Below, one piece after another: positions 1 through 7,913 of a stretch of DNA of 64,000 nt; position 1 is the stretch's first letter; each line of letters starts with the position of its first letter. Below the pieces are notes generated by a model. It saw nothing but the letters and a program-made list of their open reading frames with translations. It was not told where the DNA came from and searched no databases. The position numbers were made by a program, and so were the translations under genes. Source of the DNA: Botryococcus braunii (lineage: Eukaryota > Chlorophyta > Trebouxiophyceae). The stretch covers positions 153,501 through 217,500 of the forward strand of contig KV908350.1 in the NCBI GenBank assembly GCA_002005505.1, written 5' to 3'.

Positions 1-600
1 ATTGCAGCTGGTGAAATGGGACCCACAGTGTCCACATGCACTCTATCTAACACACTCTCTGCAGGCCTAGAGGAAGCTGGAAAGGGGGGGCGAGAATGTT
101 TCCCTTGTATACATGACTCACACTGGGGAGAACACTCTGAGCATGGAGCAAGGGACACATTGATCCCAGTGACCAGGTCTTCGTTGTCCAACCTTGTCAT
201 ACTCTTAACCCCAGGATGCCCCAACCTTGCATGCCACAGTAGTCGATCTGTACACACGTGCCCTTTCCTGGCATGATACGAGGCCACATGAGGACTGGAC
301 TGTGGCTGCGCATCATGCTGGCTCTTGACGGGACACACCCATTCTAAAAAAAACAGCCCTCGCTCTCTGGCTATCTTACCAGACCAGCCTGCTGGGCCTT
401 TCATGGTCGTGTACCCACCTGCACTGTCAGTGAGGAATGATGCTCCATCCTGAATGGCTCCTGTGACAGAAATCAGATTAGTGTGTGCATTGGGCACACA
501 CTGCACATTATGCAGCCAAAACACCTCTTGTCTGGCATTGACCAGACACACAGACCCAGTTGCAACTATCCCTCCTTTGGCATCAGAAGTGGCCATGAAG
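1..600 (-). pseudogene. Copia A pol remnant (protease to integrase)
   Basis: Minus-strand translation continues the polyprotein in shifted frames: ATSDAKGGIVATGSV and WLHNVQCVPNAHTNL match the protease/integrase linker of elements B and D, and LDRVHVDTVGPISPAA near position 1 contains the first integrase aspartate. At least two frame breaks are visible, one near 590 and one at a T-rich run near 340–350. The fragment is cut by the window edge. It is a decayed continuation of the gag–protease ORF, not a separate gene. Confidence 0.75.
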
Positions 601-1920
601 AGGGAGGGGTTGAGCATGCATGACTGGGTTGTGTAGTAAAGACAGATCATTTACAAGGTGCACCGATGCACCACTATCTATCAGCCACGAGGTACTGCAA
701 GCCCCATGAGATGTAGGGGTAAGCACATTTAACGAAACGAACATAGGCTCACCAGCACCTGGAGGAGGTGGTGGTGGGAGATGCCAGCCTGGGAAGAAGG
801 GGAAGATAGTGGACACAGATCCAGGAGGATGTGAGGTTGACACGGGAGGGCCTCCTCTGGACTGGCCAGCATCCCACCAGCTGGCTTGTTGCTGAGGAGC
901 TCCAGTGCCCCACCACGCAGCTGGGCCCGCACTTGCAGCTTGCATTGTGCCACGTAGAGCTTGCAGCCTCTTCAGTTCCAGGCAATCCCTCCAGAAATGT
1001 CCCGTCCCGTTGCAGAAGCGACACGCCAGTTCCTCCTTTGGCCTCCTGCCACGTCCAGACCCTCGCCCCCTGCCTCCAGCGTTGTGAGCAGAAGGGCCAT
1101 AGGGGGCCTGACCATCAGCAGGTGCTCCAGCTCCCACTCCTGGTGCTGCTCCAGCGCCCGGTGCAGCTCCAGCGCCTTGGGGAGGCCCAGGGATTCCACC
1201 CTGAGCTGGCACGGCTGCTGCTGCTGCTGCCATAACTGCTGCAGCTGATGCTGTGACTTGCACTGACTCTGCCAGCGGGATATCCTGGTACTCCAAGTTC
1301 TCAATGGCAGTGAGGATCGTCTCCAGCATGTTGTAGGGGTCTGACTTGGCGGAGGTAATTGCCCAAGCGTCGTTCTGCAAGACTGCAGGTAGTCCCTTAT
1401 ACATATACCTGCAGATCTGGCGGTCGCTCAGCTGATGGTTATTGGCCTCCAGGGAGGCGGCAATACTGATGACTCGGTGGCACCATTCTTGCACTGTCTC
1501 TCCCTTTACCATGCCTTGTTTGAGCCCCTTGATCCACTTCTCGTTGATTTCCCTGTCCTTCCCTCCAGTGCAGCGGTCTGCCATCCACTGAATGAAGTCA
1601 AAAGCGCTCCCCCGCTGTTTGACTTCGTCGTGCCACATGGACGGGACAGACTGCAAAATGAAATGTTTTACTGCTGCGTTCTCTGCGGTCTTAGGCATAG
1701 CTGTCTCCAACGCTCCCATTGCTCCTTTTTGCATTGCGCAAGACTCCAGCTCTTCACGCCAGGCACTGAAATTAGTGCGATCAGCCTTCAGCTGTGTAGA
1801 CATCTTGGGATTGGAGGAGTTCATCGTGTATGCATACGAGCTGGCTGCAGTGCCTCCAGTGGTCTGTCCTGACTGTCCAGCTCCTGAGGAGGCCGTGCTG
1901 CCTCCTGCTGGTGTTGCCAT
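583..1920 (-). CDS. gag-pol: Copia gag with zinc knuckle and protease start
   Basis: Open frame of 445 codons beginning at ATG 1920 and running away from the LTR. The N-terminal half is a copia gag capsid region. It is followed by an Ala/Gly/Pro-rich stretch and a CCHC zinc knuckle (CRFCNGTGHFWRDC), which binds the element's RNA. The aspartic protease active-site motif WLIDSGASVHLVND follows near the end. The frame then closes soon after, in HGHF, where homologous copies continue with LATSDA, so a small indel near 590–600 truncates the polyprotein. The start is supported by its position after a leader and primer site, as in family D. It acts in cytoplasmic virus-like particles. Identity as copia gag–protease is secure; activity is unlikely. 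Confidence 0.85.
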   Translation of the reverse strand: MATPAGGSTASSGAGQSGQTTGGTAASSYAYTMNSSNPKMSTQLKADRTNFSAWREELESCAMQKGAMGALETAMPKTAENAAVKHFILQSVPSMWHDEVKQRGSAFDFIQWMADRCTGGKDREINEKWIKGLKQGMVKGETVQEWCHRVISIAASLEANNHQLSDRQICRYMYKGLPAVLQNDAWAITSAKSDPYNMLETILTAIENLEYQDIPLAESVQVTASAAAVMAAAAAAVPAQGGIPGPPQGAGAAPGAGAAPGVGAGAPADGQAPYGPSAHNAGGRGRGSGRGRRPKEELACRFCNGTGHFWRDCLELKRLQALRGTMQAASAGPAAWWGTGAPQQQASWWDAGQSRGGPPVSTSHPPGSVSTIFPFFPGWHLPPPPPPGAGEPMFVSLNVLTPTSHGACSTSWLIDSGASVHLVNDLSLLHNPVMHAQPLPLHGHF

Positions 1921-2396
1921 AGTCTCTGTACTGCTGGGATTACTTTCAGAAACCTTGATTTGGGAACGAGTTTAAGGTCTGGTCATACACTTCACTTGCT
2001 CTCACAGCGTTCAGCCTGACACAGCTGGTTTAAGTATACCCTTCCGGCGTGCACCACAGCACTTTCAAGTATTCCACCCTTTCGAGGTCTAGCATGTACC
2101 CTTAATATGCAAGATATGCAAAATATTCTTCAGCAATTCAATTGCTTGACCACCCGGACCTACTGACGGTCTCACGACAACGACGACGGGTGATAATCTC
2201 AGGTCACTTCACGGAAAAAAAAAAAAAAAAAACTTCCCAAGATATTGAAGACTCTGTCCGTAGGCCTTCTGAGTGAATATCCAGTTGTTCCTTTTTTACT
2301 TCTTCTTGCCGTCAGGCGAGTCCGTGGAAAACCCAGTACAGATGCATCCGATGATGCCATGCACTCCTGTCTGCCCTTGGCTCAGCTGGAAGGGCG
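1921..2396 (-). other. Leader of copia A, untranslated
   Basis: Sequence between the gag ATG (1920) and the primer-binding site. It contains a 17-base A run (2216–2232) and no convincing ORF. In family D the equivalent leader carries a 90-codon ORF; nothing similar is seen here. Confidence 0.6.
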
Positions 2397-2425
2397 TGGG
2401 CCCATAACCTGTAAAAGGTTATGGG
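2397..2425 (-). promoter_or_regulatory. Primer-binding site and overlapping hairpin, element A
   Basis: Minus-strand GGTTATGGGCCCA (2409–2397) directly follows the LTR end TTTTACA. It is complementary to the anticodon arm of initiator tRNA-Met (UGGGCCCAUAACC), the half-tRNA primer arrangement known from Drosophila copia. The last LTR bases repeat the tRNA sequence, so 2401–2425 form a perfect 10-bp stem (CCCATAACCT / AGGTTATGGG) with a 5-base loop. Confidence 0.8.
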
Positions 2426-3112
2426 CAGTGGCGTATCCTGTAAGCAAGCAGACAGGTCGTAAGTTCGTGCCTCTCCAGCTACAGTCCTTGACGACTGTCT
2501 GCTCTTTTAGACACATGCAACTGCATGAACAAGACTGGCATCCTTATGTGCCCAGTATCTTTCCAAACCAGTTCCGTTACATGTTGATCTGTCAATGAGC
2601 ATCTACACACGGATAAGCTCCTGACGGCTGAAAGCAAGTACCTTCCTATACTCAATCAAGACTCCGTCCCTTAGCTGTTTGGGAGACTTGATTGTCCACT
2701 AAGATGGTTCACTTACAAACAAGCAATCAAACATGAACACATTACCAATACACATCCTGCGTCACCGCACCTGTAAGCAAGCAGACAGGTCGTAAGTTCG
2801 TGCCTCTCCAGCTACAGTCCTTGACGACTGTCTGCTCTTTTAGACACATGCAACTGCATGAACAAGACTGGCATCCTTATGTGCCCAGTATCTTTCCAAA
2901 CCAGTTGCTCGACTATGCGGTGATCGCAGCTTTAATAGTCCTTTCACGCTAACGCGTAATCTAAATCAGATTGTACCTTATGTTCGAAGTAGACCTCATC
3001 CGAACGTGTCTTGAGGTACCTTATGTGGATAGTGGACCCGTATCCTAATAATGTACATTTGAAGATCACCTAAAGCACAAGGCATTCTATAATGTATGTT
3101 CACAACTCAACA
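2410..3112 (-). repeat. 5' LTR of copia A (703 bp)
   Basis: Minus-strand LTR beginning TGTTGAG and ending TTTTACA, bounded by the primer site on one side and gypsy coding sequence on the other. It contains a 137-bp direct repeat. No second LTR is in the window, so the outer boundary is inferred from the TG…CA ends and the G1 reading frame. Confidence 0.7.
2437..2906. repeat. 137-bp direct repeat inside LTR A
   Basis: Positions 2437–2573 and 2770–2906 appear identical and are spaced 333 bp apart. In element orientation each copy ends TTACAG; one copy is followed by GTGCGG and the other by GATACGCC. Confidence 0.9.
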
Positions 3113-4235
3113 ATATGACGCTATCTGGGTTGCTGTTGATAGGTTGTCAAAGTATGCGCACTTCGCTCCGACAACCACTGACGCAAGTGCAGAAGTGATA
3201 TCTCAACTGTTACGGACCCGGGTTTTCACCTTGCATGGGTTTCCCACTCACATTGTATCAGACAGAGATCCTAGGTGGGTGGGTCGCTTCTGTCAAGAGC
3301 TCTTTCGGTTGACCGGTTGTCGCTCTGCGCTATCTACAGCGTTTCATCCGCAGACCGACGGTCAAACGGAACGAATTAATAGGATCTTGGAGGATTATTT
3401 GCGTCATTACGTCACTGGAAGACACAACGACTGGGATAAACATTTGTGTGAGGCTGAATTTTCTTACAACAACACTTTTCAGCAATCAATCAACACTACT
3501 CCCTTTAGATTGACCTTCGGTCAGGATCTCACGATTCCCTTCCAGGAAGTCTATGAAGGTGTGACATCTTCTGTACGTGAGTATGTACCAGGAGCAGCAG
3601 AGTTTGTACGAAGGATGAGATGGGATCTAGAAAGAGCGCGGACATGTCTCAAAGCTGCGCAGGACCGCATGAAGGCATATGCGGACGCGAGGAGAAAAGA
3701 TGCTCCTAATTTAAAAATAGGCCAACCTGTCCTCCTCTCAACAAAGAATCTGAAATTCAAGCATACTCGGACAAGAAAACTCTTACCTCGGTTTATTGGG
3801 CCTTTTCCCATCGTCCAGGAGGTATCATCGGTAGCTTTCAGAATTAGGCTTCAAAAAACTCTGAGGGTTCATGATGTCTTCCATGTTTCTATGCTTAAGC
3901 CTTATAAGGAAGGTGGGACGGTACAACCTCCTCCTCTACCTGAGATTATTGATGGAGAAGAGGAGTATGAGGTCGAGGCTGTGCTAGCTCATAGGGAACG
4001 AAAGTTACGAGGTCGAAAAACTGCGCGAGAATATCTTGTAAAGTGGACCGGGTATCAGGATATTCATAATACTTGGGAGCCAGAGGATAACTTAGAACAC
4101 GCCAGGGAGGCGTTACAGCGGTACTGGGATTTAACCACAGAGCACAGGCCGGAACAAAAAGAAAAGGTGGACAAGAAACGTAAAGGACGTGGTAAAAAAG
4201 CTGAAAAGCAGCGGAAGCGCGCTAGGCGCGCTTAG
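3096..4235 (+). CDS. pol: Gypsy integrase core with C-terminal chromodomain (partial)
   Basis: Open frame of 379 codons whose first six codons lie in the LTR of copia A; genuine gypsy sequence begins at about 3114 (YDAIWVAVDRLSKYAHF). The catalytic D,D,E residues are present: D in VAVDRLS, D in IVSDRDPRW and E in QTDGQTERINR. The GPF/Y-type C-terminal domain (LLPRFIGPFPI) and MLKPY follow. A chromodomain (EYEVEAVLAHRER … EYLVKWTGY … NTWEPEDNL) and a Lys/Arg-rich tail close the protein, which ends at TAG 4235. In chromoviruses the chromodomain directs integration to marked chromatin. The N-terminal zinc-binding domain, RT and protease are missing, so this is a truncated copy with an intact C-terminal reading frame. 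Confidence 0.85.
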   Translation: MFTTQQYDAIWVAVDRLSKYAHFAPTTTDASAEVISQLLRTRVFTLHGFPTHIVSDRDPRWVGRFCQELFRLTGCRSALSTAFHPQTDGQTERINRILEDYLRHYVTGRHNDWDKHLCEAEFSYNNTFQQSINTTPFRLTFGQDLTIPFQEVYEGVTSSVREYVPGAAEFVRRMRWDLERARTCLKAAQDRMKAYADARRKDAPNLKIGQPVLLSTKNLKFKHTRTRKLLPRFIGPFPIVQEVSSVAFRIRLQKTLRVHDVFHVSMLKPYKEGGTVQPPPLPEIIDGEEEYEVEAVLAHRERKLRGRKTAREYLVKWTGYQDIHNTWEPEDNLEHAREALQRYWDLTTEHRPEQKEKVDKKRKGRGKKAEKQRKRARRA

Positions 4236-6310
4236 TGCTCTGGCAGGTCGGGTCGGCCCCTCGGTGCGTCCTTGGGCCACCTTGGAAGCTCTAAGCTTGG
4301 CCCTTAGAGTGTACCCTGGGGGTATCCCAGTACTAGAGCGCACTCGGATGAATAGGACGTAAGCGGGGTAGAATGTCTACCTCGGGTGCAAGCGGTGATG
4401 ACCGCTCACCCTGGACAGGACTCGTCGAGGTAGGGTGTCGTCTACCTCGGGTGCGTGCGGTGCTGACTGCTCACCCTTGTCAGGTTTCGGACGTCAATCA
4501 TGTAATGTCGCGACATCCGTGCTAGCTCGCGCTGTAGCGTAACGCCCGACGCAGATGGGTGGCCCCACTGCCGTTGGGTAGAATTCCTATTGGACAGGAC
4601 GGGCGAATTTATGTATGGACGGGACAGATTTTACATTGTTATACGGACAGGGCTGGAGAAGACAGGTGTTGGATATGAACCATGATTCACCTACAGATAA
4701 TCTATGAATGATCATGATATGGATTATCATTGCGATTTCATGGGTGAACTGGTTCATATTGTGTTGGCACACTTACTACAACTCTTAATCTTAAAATACG
4801 TTAATTGTGTTGTGTAATCACACAACCATAATTGTTCCAAAGAAGATGTCAATAAGGTGCTATGGGACACTATTGGATATGGTTGTTAATCATAAACTCG
4901 ATGATACTTCATAGGTTGATACTTCATGTTCTCGGTATACGGTTTTTACAATCGTATTAAGCATGCATATGCATTTGCACGCGCATACAGTGAGCAATTG
5001 ACTGTTATTGAGTTGAAGTCATACTTGGATGTAATGACTTGTGTATTGCCTTGTCGAATGCAATAGGCATTGACTATGTTTCCTATACCTATGATGAGAT
5101 TAGGTCTCAGGGGACCAGTTGCTTAGGTGCAAGCTGTTTATTCCTATGACTCTAGTCGAACTACAGATCACGTGGTACTTGTTATTTGTACAGGTTCATG
5201 CTATTCAGATCCTTAGCTTTATGTCCTTTGTTGTCGTTAGTTAAATGTGGCTAGTAGCTGTGTGTGGCTTATAGATACTTGCGGCTAGTAGATGGAGTTT
5301 GCAATTGCTTTCATGGGATTTGGTTGGTACTTAAGAAATCTGATCAAGATTGCAATCTTGATAAGAGTGGTCTCTGTCGGTGGCAATTAGTCTTCCTTTG
5401 ATCACATTACTAATGTGAAGGGAGACTGAGCTCAATCGATTGACTTGGATGATTGGCCTAGAATCGAACCTTTATCCAAAAGTGGACGTTAACGCGTATA
5501 TTAGATTGGTCAACAAGTCTGGTTTATGGCTTCGTGATCGGGGCAGCAGGTCAGACATTCAATGGAGTATTCTCCAAGCAAGCTTGCTTATCAAGCAAGC
5601 TTGTTATGTGTCTCACCTGCGCATCCTTATGTTCGGCATGCGTTCGTAACTGTGTTGAGAACTTTCCGCATGCTCATTAAATCGGTAAGCCCCGACTAGT
5701 GAGAAGCGTGTATCACTTAGTCTTTAATCATTTGTTGAACCCAAAGCATTGACAAGTAGTACTGGTACAGGTGATTGTGATCATGTCATTCGACATCCAT
5801 CATCTGTGAATGGTAACACCATCGGCTTTGGGTTGCAGAACCCACAACAGGACAGGACAGGGGTCTGGCATTGGGCTGGGGACGCCAGACTAGTACCCGC
5901 GGACAGGACGTGACAGGACCGTACCTCTGCCAAGTGTGTTAGGTGCGTAGTGTAGTTGTTTAGAGTGAGTCTCCCTCTTGGCCGTGACGTCCAAGCTAAG
6001 GGGGGGAGGGTGTAACAGGAATAGTCGCGTGTTATAGGAAAATGACCGGACCACGAGGATTTGGACCTCCATAAAGGTCCCTTCGTGAGTTATGGTCCTC
6101 CACGCCAAGAAGTGGCTGCTTCACGCGCCAAGGGAGTGACCCCTTACTTGACAAGGCGCATTGGCGATGGAGACAGGTACACTTAGAACAGGATAGAATA
6201 AGGCTTTGGCAGAGGAAGGACCGGGCCGGACTGGACGGGTACTGAGGTGGAGCCCAAACAAGTTGTAACCATTGTTCCCGCATCCTTTGGCCGTTTCTAC
6301 TGTATCAACA
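3113..6310 (+). mobile_element. Gypsy-type chromovirus G1 (3' part)
   Basis: Plus-strand Ty3/gypsy remnant: integrase core, chromodomain, an unusually long 3' noncoding region, a polypurine tract near 5997–6010 and the start of a 3' LTR (TGTAACAGG at 6011). The upstream half (gag, protease, RT) is absent because copia A occupies its position and the window edge follows. Confidence 0.75.
4236..5996 (+). other. Long 3' noncoding region of gypsy G1
   Basis: About 1.76 kb between the integrase stop and the polypurine tract, with no convincing ORF. It holds an imperfect tandem repeat of about 45 bp (4373–4418 and 4439–4483), each unit with a small GCGGT…ACCGC-like hairpin, several GGACAGG motifs, and a 14-bp palindrome at 5576–5589. 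Such a long 3' region is uncommon for gypsy elements, but its role cannot be read from sequence. Confidence 0.55.
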
Positions 6311-6313
6311 ACA
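5997..6313. repeat. G1 polypurine tract and LTR-like junction with copia B
   Basis: A G-rich polypurine tract on the plus strand precedes TGTAACAGG (6011), the expected start of the G1 3' LTR. On the minus strand the B polypurine tract (CCAAGGGGAAG) precedes TGTTGTTGATACAG (6313), the expected start of the B 3' LTR. Only 303 bp separate the two, so at least one LTR is truncated; the boundary between them is not visible. Confidence 0.5.
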
Positions 6314-6500
6314 CTTCCCCTTGGACGTTTCAGAGGTCCAGCTATTGTACTACTTCTCAGGCAACGCCCACTGTAGTACATGCTTCTGGGTCAGGCGTGC
6401 TTCGGGGGAGTTACTAGTGAAGGAGGTAGCTAATCTCCTCACCCTCCGCCTTTGCCCGTGGTCACTCGGTCGTGGTGAACACCAGCCGGAAAATAAGACG

Positions 6501-6860
6501 TCACTCGCGTGAAACGACACCAAGTGTATTGCGGTGAATCTTGAACAACACAGGGACGAGTGGTTTCGTAAAGATGTCCGCCACATTCTTCTGGGTGGGT
6601 ACATACTTCACGTCCACGTCACCCTGAATGACAGCAGCACGTGCATGGTGAAATGCCACAGCAACATGCTTGGTGTACTTGGAATTTACAAGATTCCGTA
6701 AATTCCGAACACACCCAGAGTTATCAATGAACAGAGGAGGTTTCCACACATCAACATGAATCTCCTCCAAGAAACCGCGAAGCCAAATGGCTTCTTTGAC
6801 AGCATGACTAGCAGCTCGAAACTCTGATTCCACTGTTGATGTAGCAGTGGCACTTTGTTT
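6501..6860 (-). CDS. pol: Copia B RNase H C-terminus
   Basis: In-frame continuation after the second TAG: KQSATATSTVESEFRAASHAVKEAIWLRGFLEEI, FIDNSGCVRNL, KHVAVAFHHARAAV and NVADIFTKPL, ending at 6501. These are the conserved blocks of copia RNase H, which removes the RNA template during reverse transcription. The 188 bp downstream to the polypurine tract at about 6314 are noncoding. Confidence 0.85.
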   Translation of the reverse strand, partial: KQSATATSTVESEFRAASHAVKEAIWLRGFLEEIHVDVWKPPLFIDNSGCVRNLRNLVNSKYTKHVAVAFHHARAAVIQGDVDVKYVPTQKNVADIFTKPLVPVLFKIHRNTLGVVSRE

Positions 6861-7913
6861 CTAGCTGCCCCAAACAACCGACCCACCGTAAACTTGGAAC
6901 ACGAAACCTGTAGTGGATGCTCGCATATCTAGATCACCCGCATAGTCGGCATCGACATAACCCTCAAGAGGAGATGTGCCCCCACCAAGCTGGAGTGCAA
7001 GATCCCGAGTGTCCTTCAAATACCGGACCACTCGAAGACCTTCTTGCATGTGTGCCGTAGTAGGTGTGCCCCTATACCGTGAAAGAACCCCTACCGCATG
7101 AGCAATATCAGGACGTGTGGTATTAGATAAATACAGAAGAGAGCCAATCAGCTCACAGTAACGATGCCCGGGTTCCAAAGCAACCCCAGCCCCATCAATG
7201 GGATTGGACTGAGTGGAGTGACTGGTGTGCACAAATGATTTACTCATGGGTGTGTCATAGGCCCGTGTGTCACCACTAAGTCCAAAACTGTCCACCAATG
7301 CATCTATCTTCAGCCCACTACTCATCCACATCAGCTTCCGCTCTCGATCTCGAACAATCTGACATCCCAGGAAATCCTTGACTTCCCCGAGATCATGAAT
7401 AGAGAACTCTTTCCCTATGGTCTCCTTAAAGGCCAATACACGTGGGAGAGCCTTTGACATGATCAGCATGTCGTCTACAAAGAGAACCAAATACACAGGA
7501 TCTTCCCCTGGAACATTTGACACATAGATTCCTGCATCTGACATGCATGCAGTAAATCCATGTTTAGCCAGTGTGGCATCAAGCGTATGATACCAGGCAC
7601 GTGGAGCTTGTTTGAGGCCGTACAGAGCCTTACGCAAGCGACACACTTGGGGACCACCATTGTGAAATCCTGGAGGTTGAGTAACGTAAACCTCTTCCTC
7701 CAGATCCCCATTCAAAAAAGCCGTTTTTATATCGAGCTGTAGAATTTCCATATCCTCAGCAGCTGCCTTACACAGAAGAACACGTCGAGCCCCAAAGCTA
7801 CTGGTGGGTGCGAAGACTTCGTCCACATCAATACCCTGAATTTGACGACATCCTTGTGCAACAAGACGAGCTTTGTACCTTATAACATTACCATGGGCAT
7901 CGACTTTTACAGA
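6861..7913 (-). CDS. pol: Copia B reverse transcriptase
   Basis: Continuation of the B polyprotein in the same frame after the TAG at 7914–7916. It starts SVKVDAHGNVIRYKARLVAQG and runs through DIKTAFLNGDLEEEVYVTQPPGF, LYGLKQAPRAWY and the catalytic FVDD (LVLFVDDMLIMSK) to the RNase H junction (VDADYAGDLDMR, GFVFQVYGGSVVWGS). It ends in a second TAG (6861–6863), where the family has Lys. All RT motifs of copia elements are present. There is no frameshift, only the two stop codons. Confidence 0.88.
   Translation of the reverse strand, partial: SVKVDAHGNVIRYKARLVAQGCRQIQGIDVDEVFAPTSSFGARRVLLCKAAAEDMEILQLDIKTAFLNGDLEEEVYVTQPPGFHNGGPQVCRLRKALYGLKQAPRAWYHTLDATLAKHGFTACMSDAGIYVSNVPGEDPVYLVLFVDDMLIMSKALPRVLAFKETIGKEFSIHDLGEVKDFLGCQIVRDRERKLMWMSSGLKIDALVDSFGLSGDTRAYDTPMSKSFVHTSHSTQSNPIDGAGVALEPGHRYCELIGSLLYLSNTTRPDIAHAVGVLSRYRGTPTTAHMQEGLRVVRYLKDTRDLALQLGGGTSPLEGYVDADYAGDLDMRASTTGFVFQVYGGSVVWGS

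Larger units (their letters stand above)
1..3112 (-). mobile_element. Copia-type LTR retrotransposon A (5' part only)
   Basis: Minus-strand Ty1/copia element entering the window from the left. In its own direction it has a 5' LTR (3112–2410), a primer-binding site, a leader of about 490 bp, a gag–protease ORF and the beginning of integrase. The rest of pol and the 3' LTR lie outside the window. It ends exactly where the integrase frame of gypsy G1 begins (YDAIW at 3114), so it most likely inserted into G1. The right flank ATATG (3113–3117) is the expected target-site duplication; its partner is outside the window. It is related to families B and D in gag, protease and primer site. Confidence 0.85.

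Noticed and set aside
5440..5649. 69-codon ORF in the G1 3' region
   Set aside because: No motif, no start context, within noncoding retrotransposon sequence.
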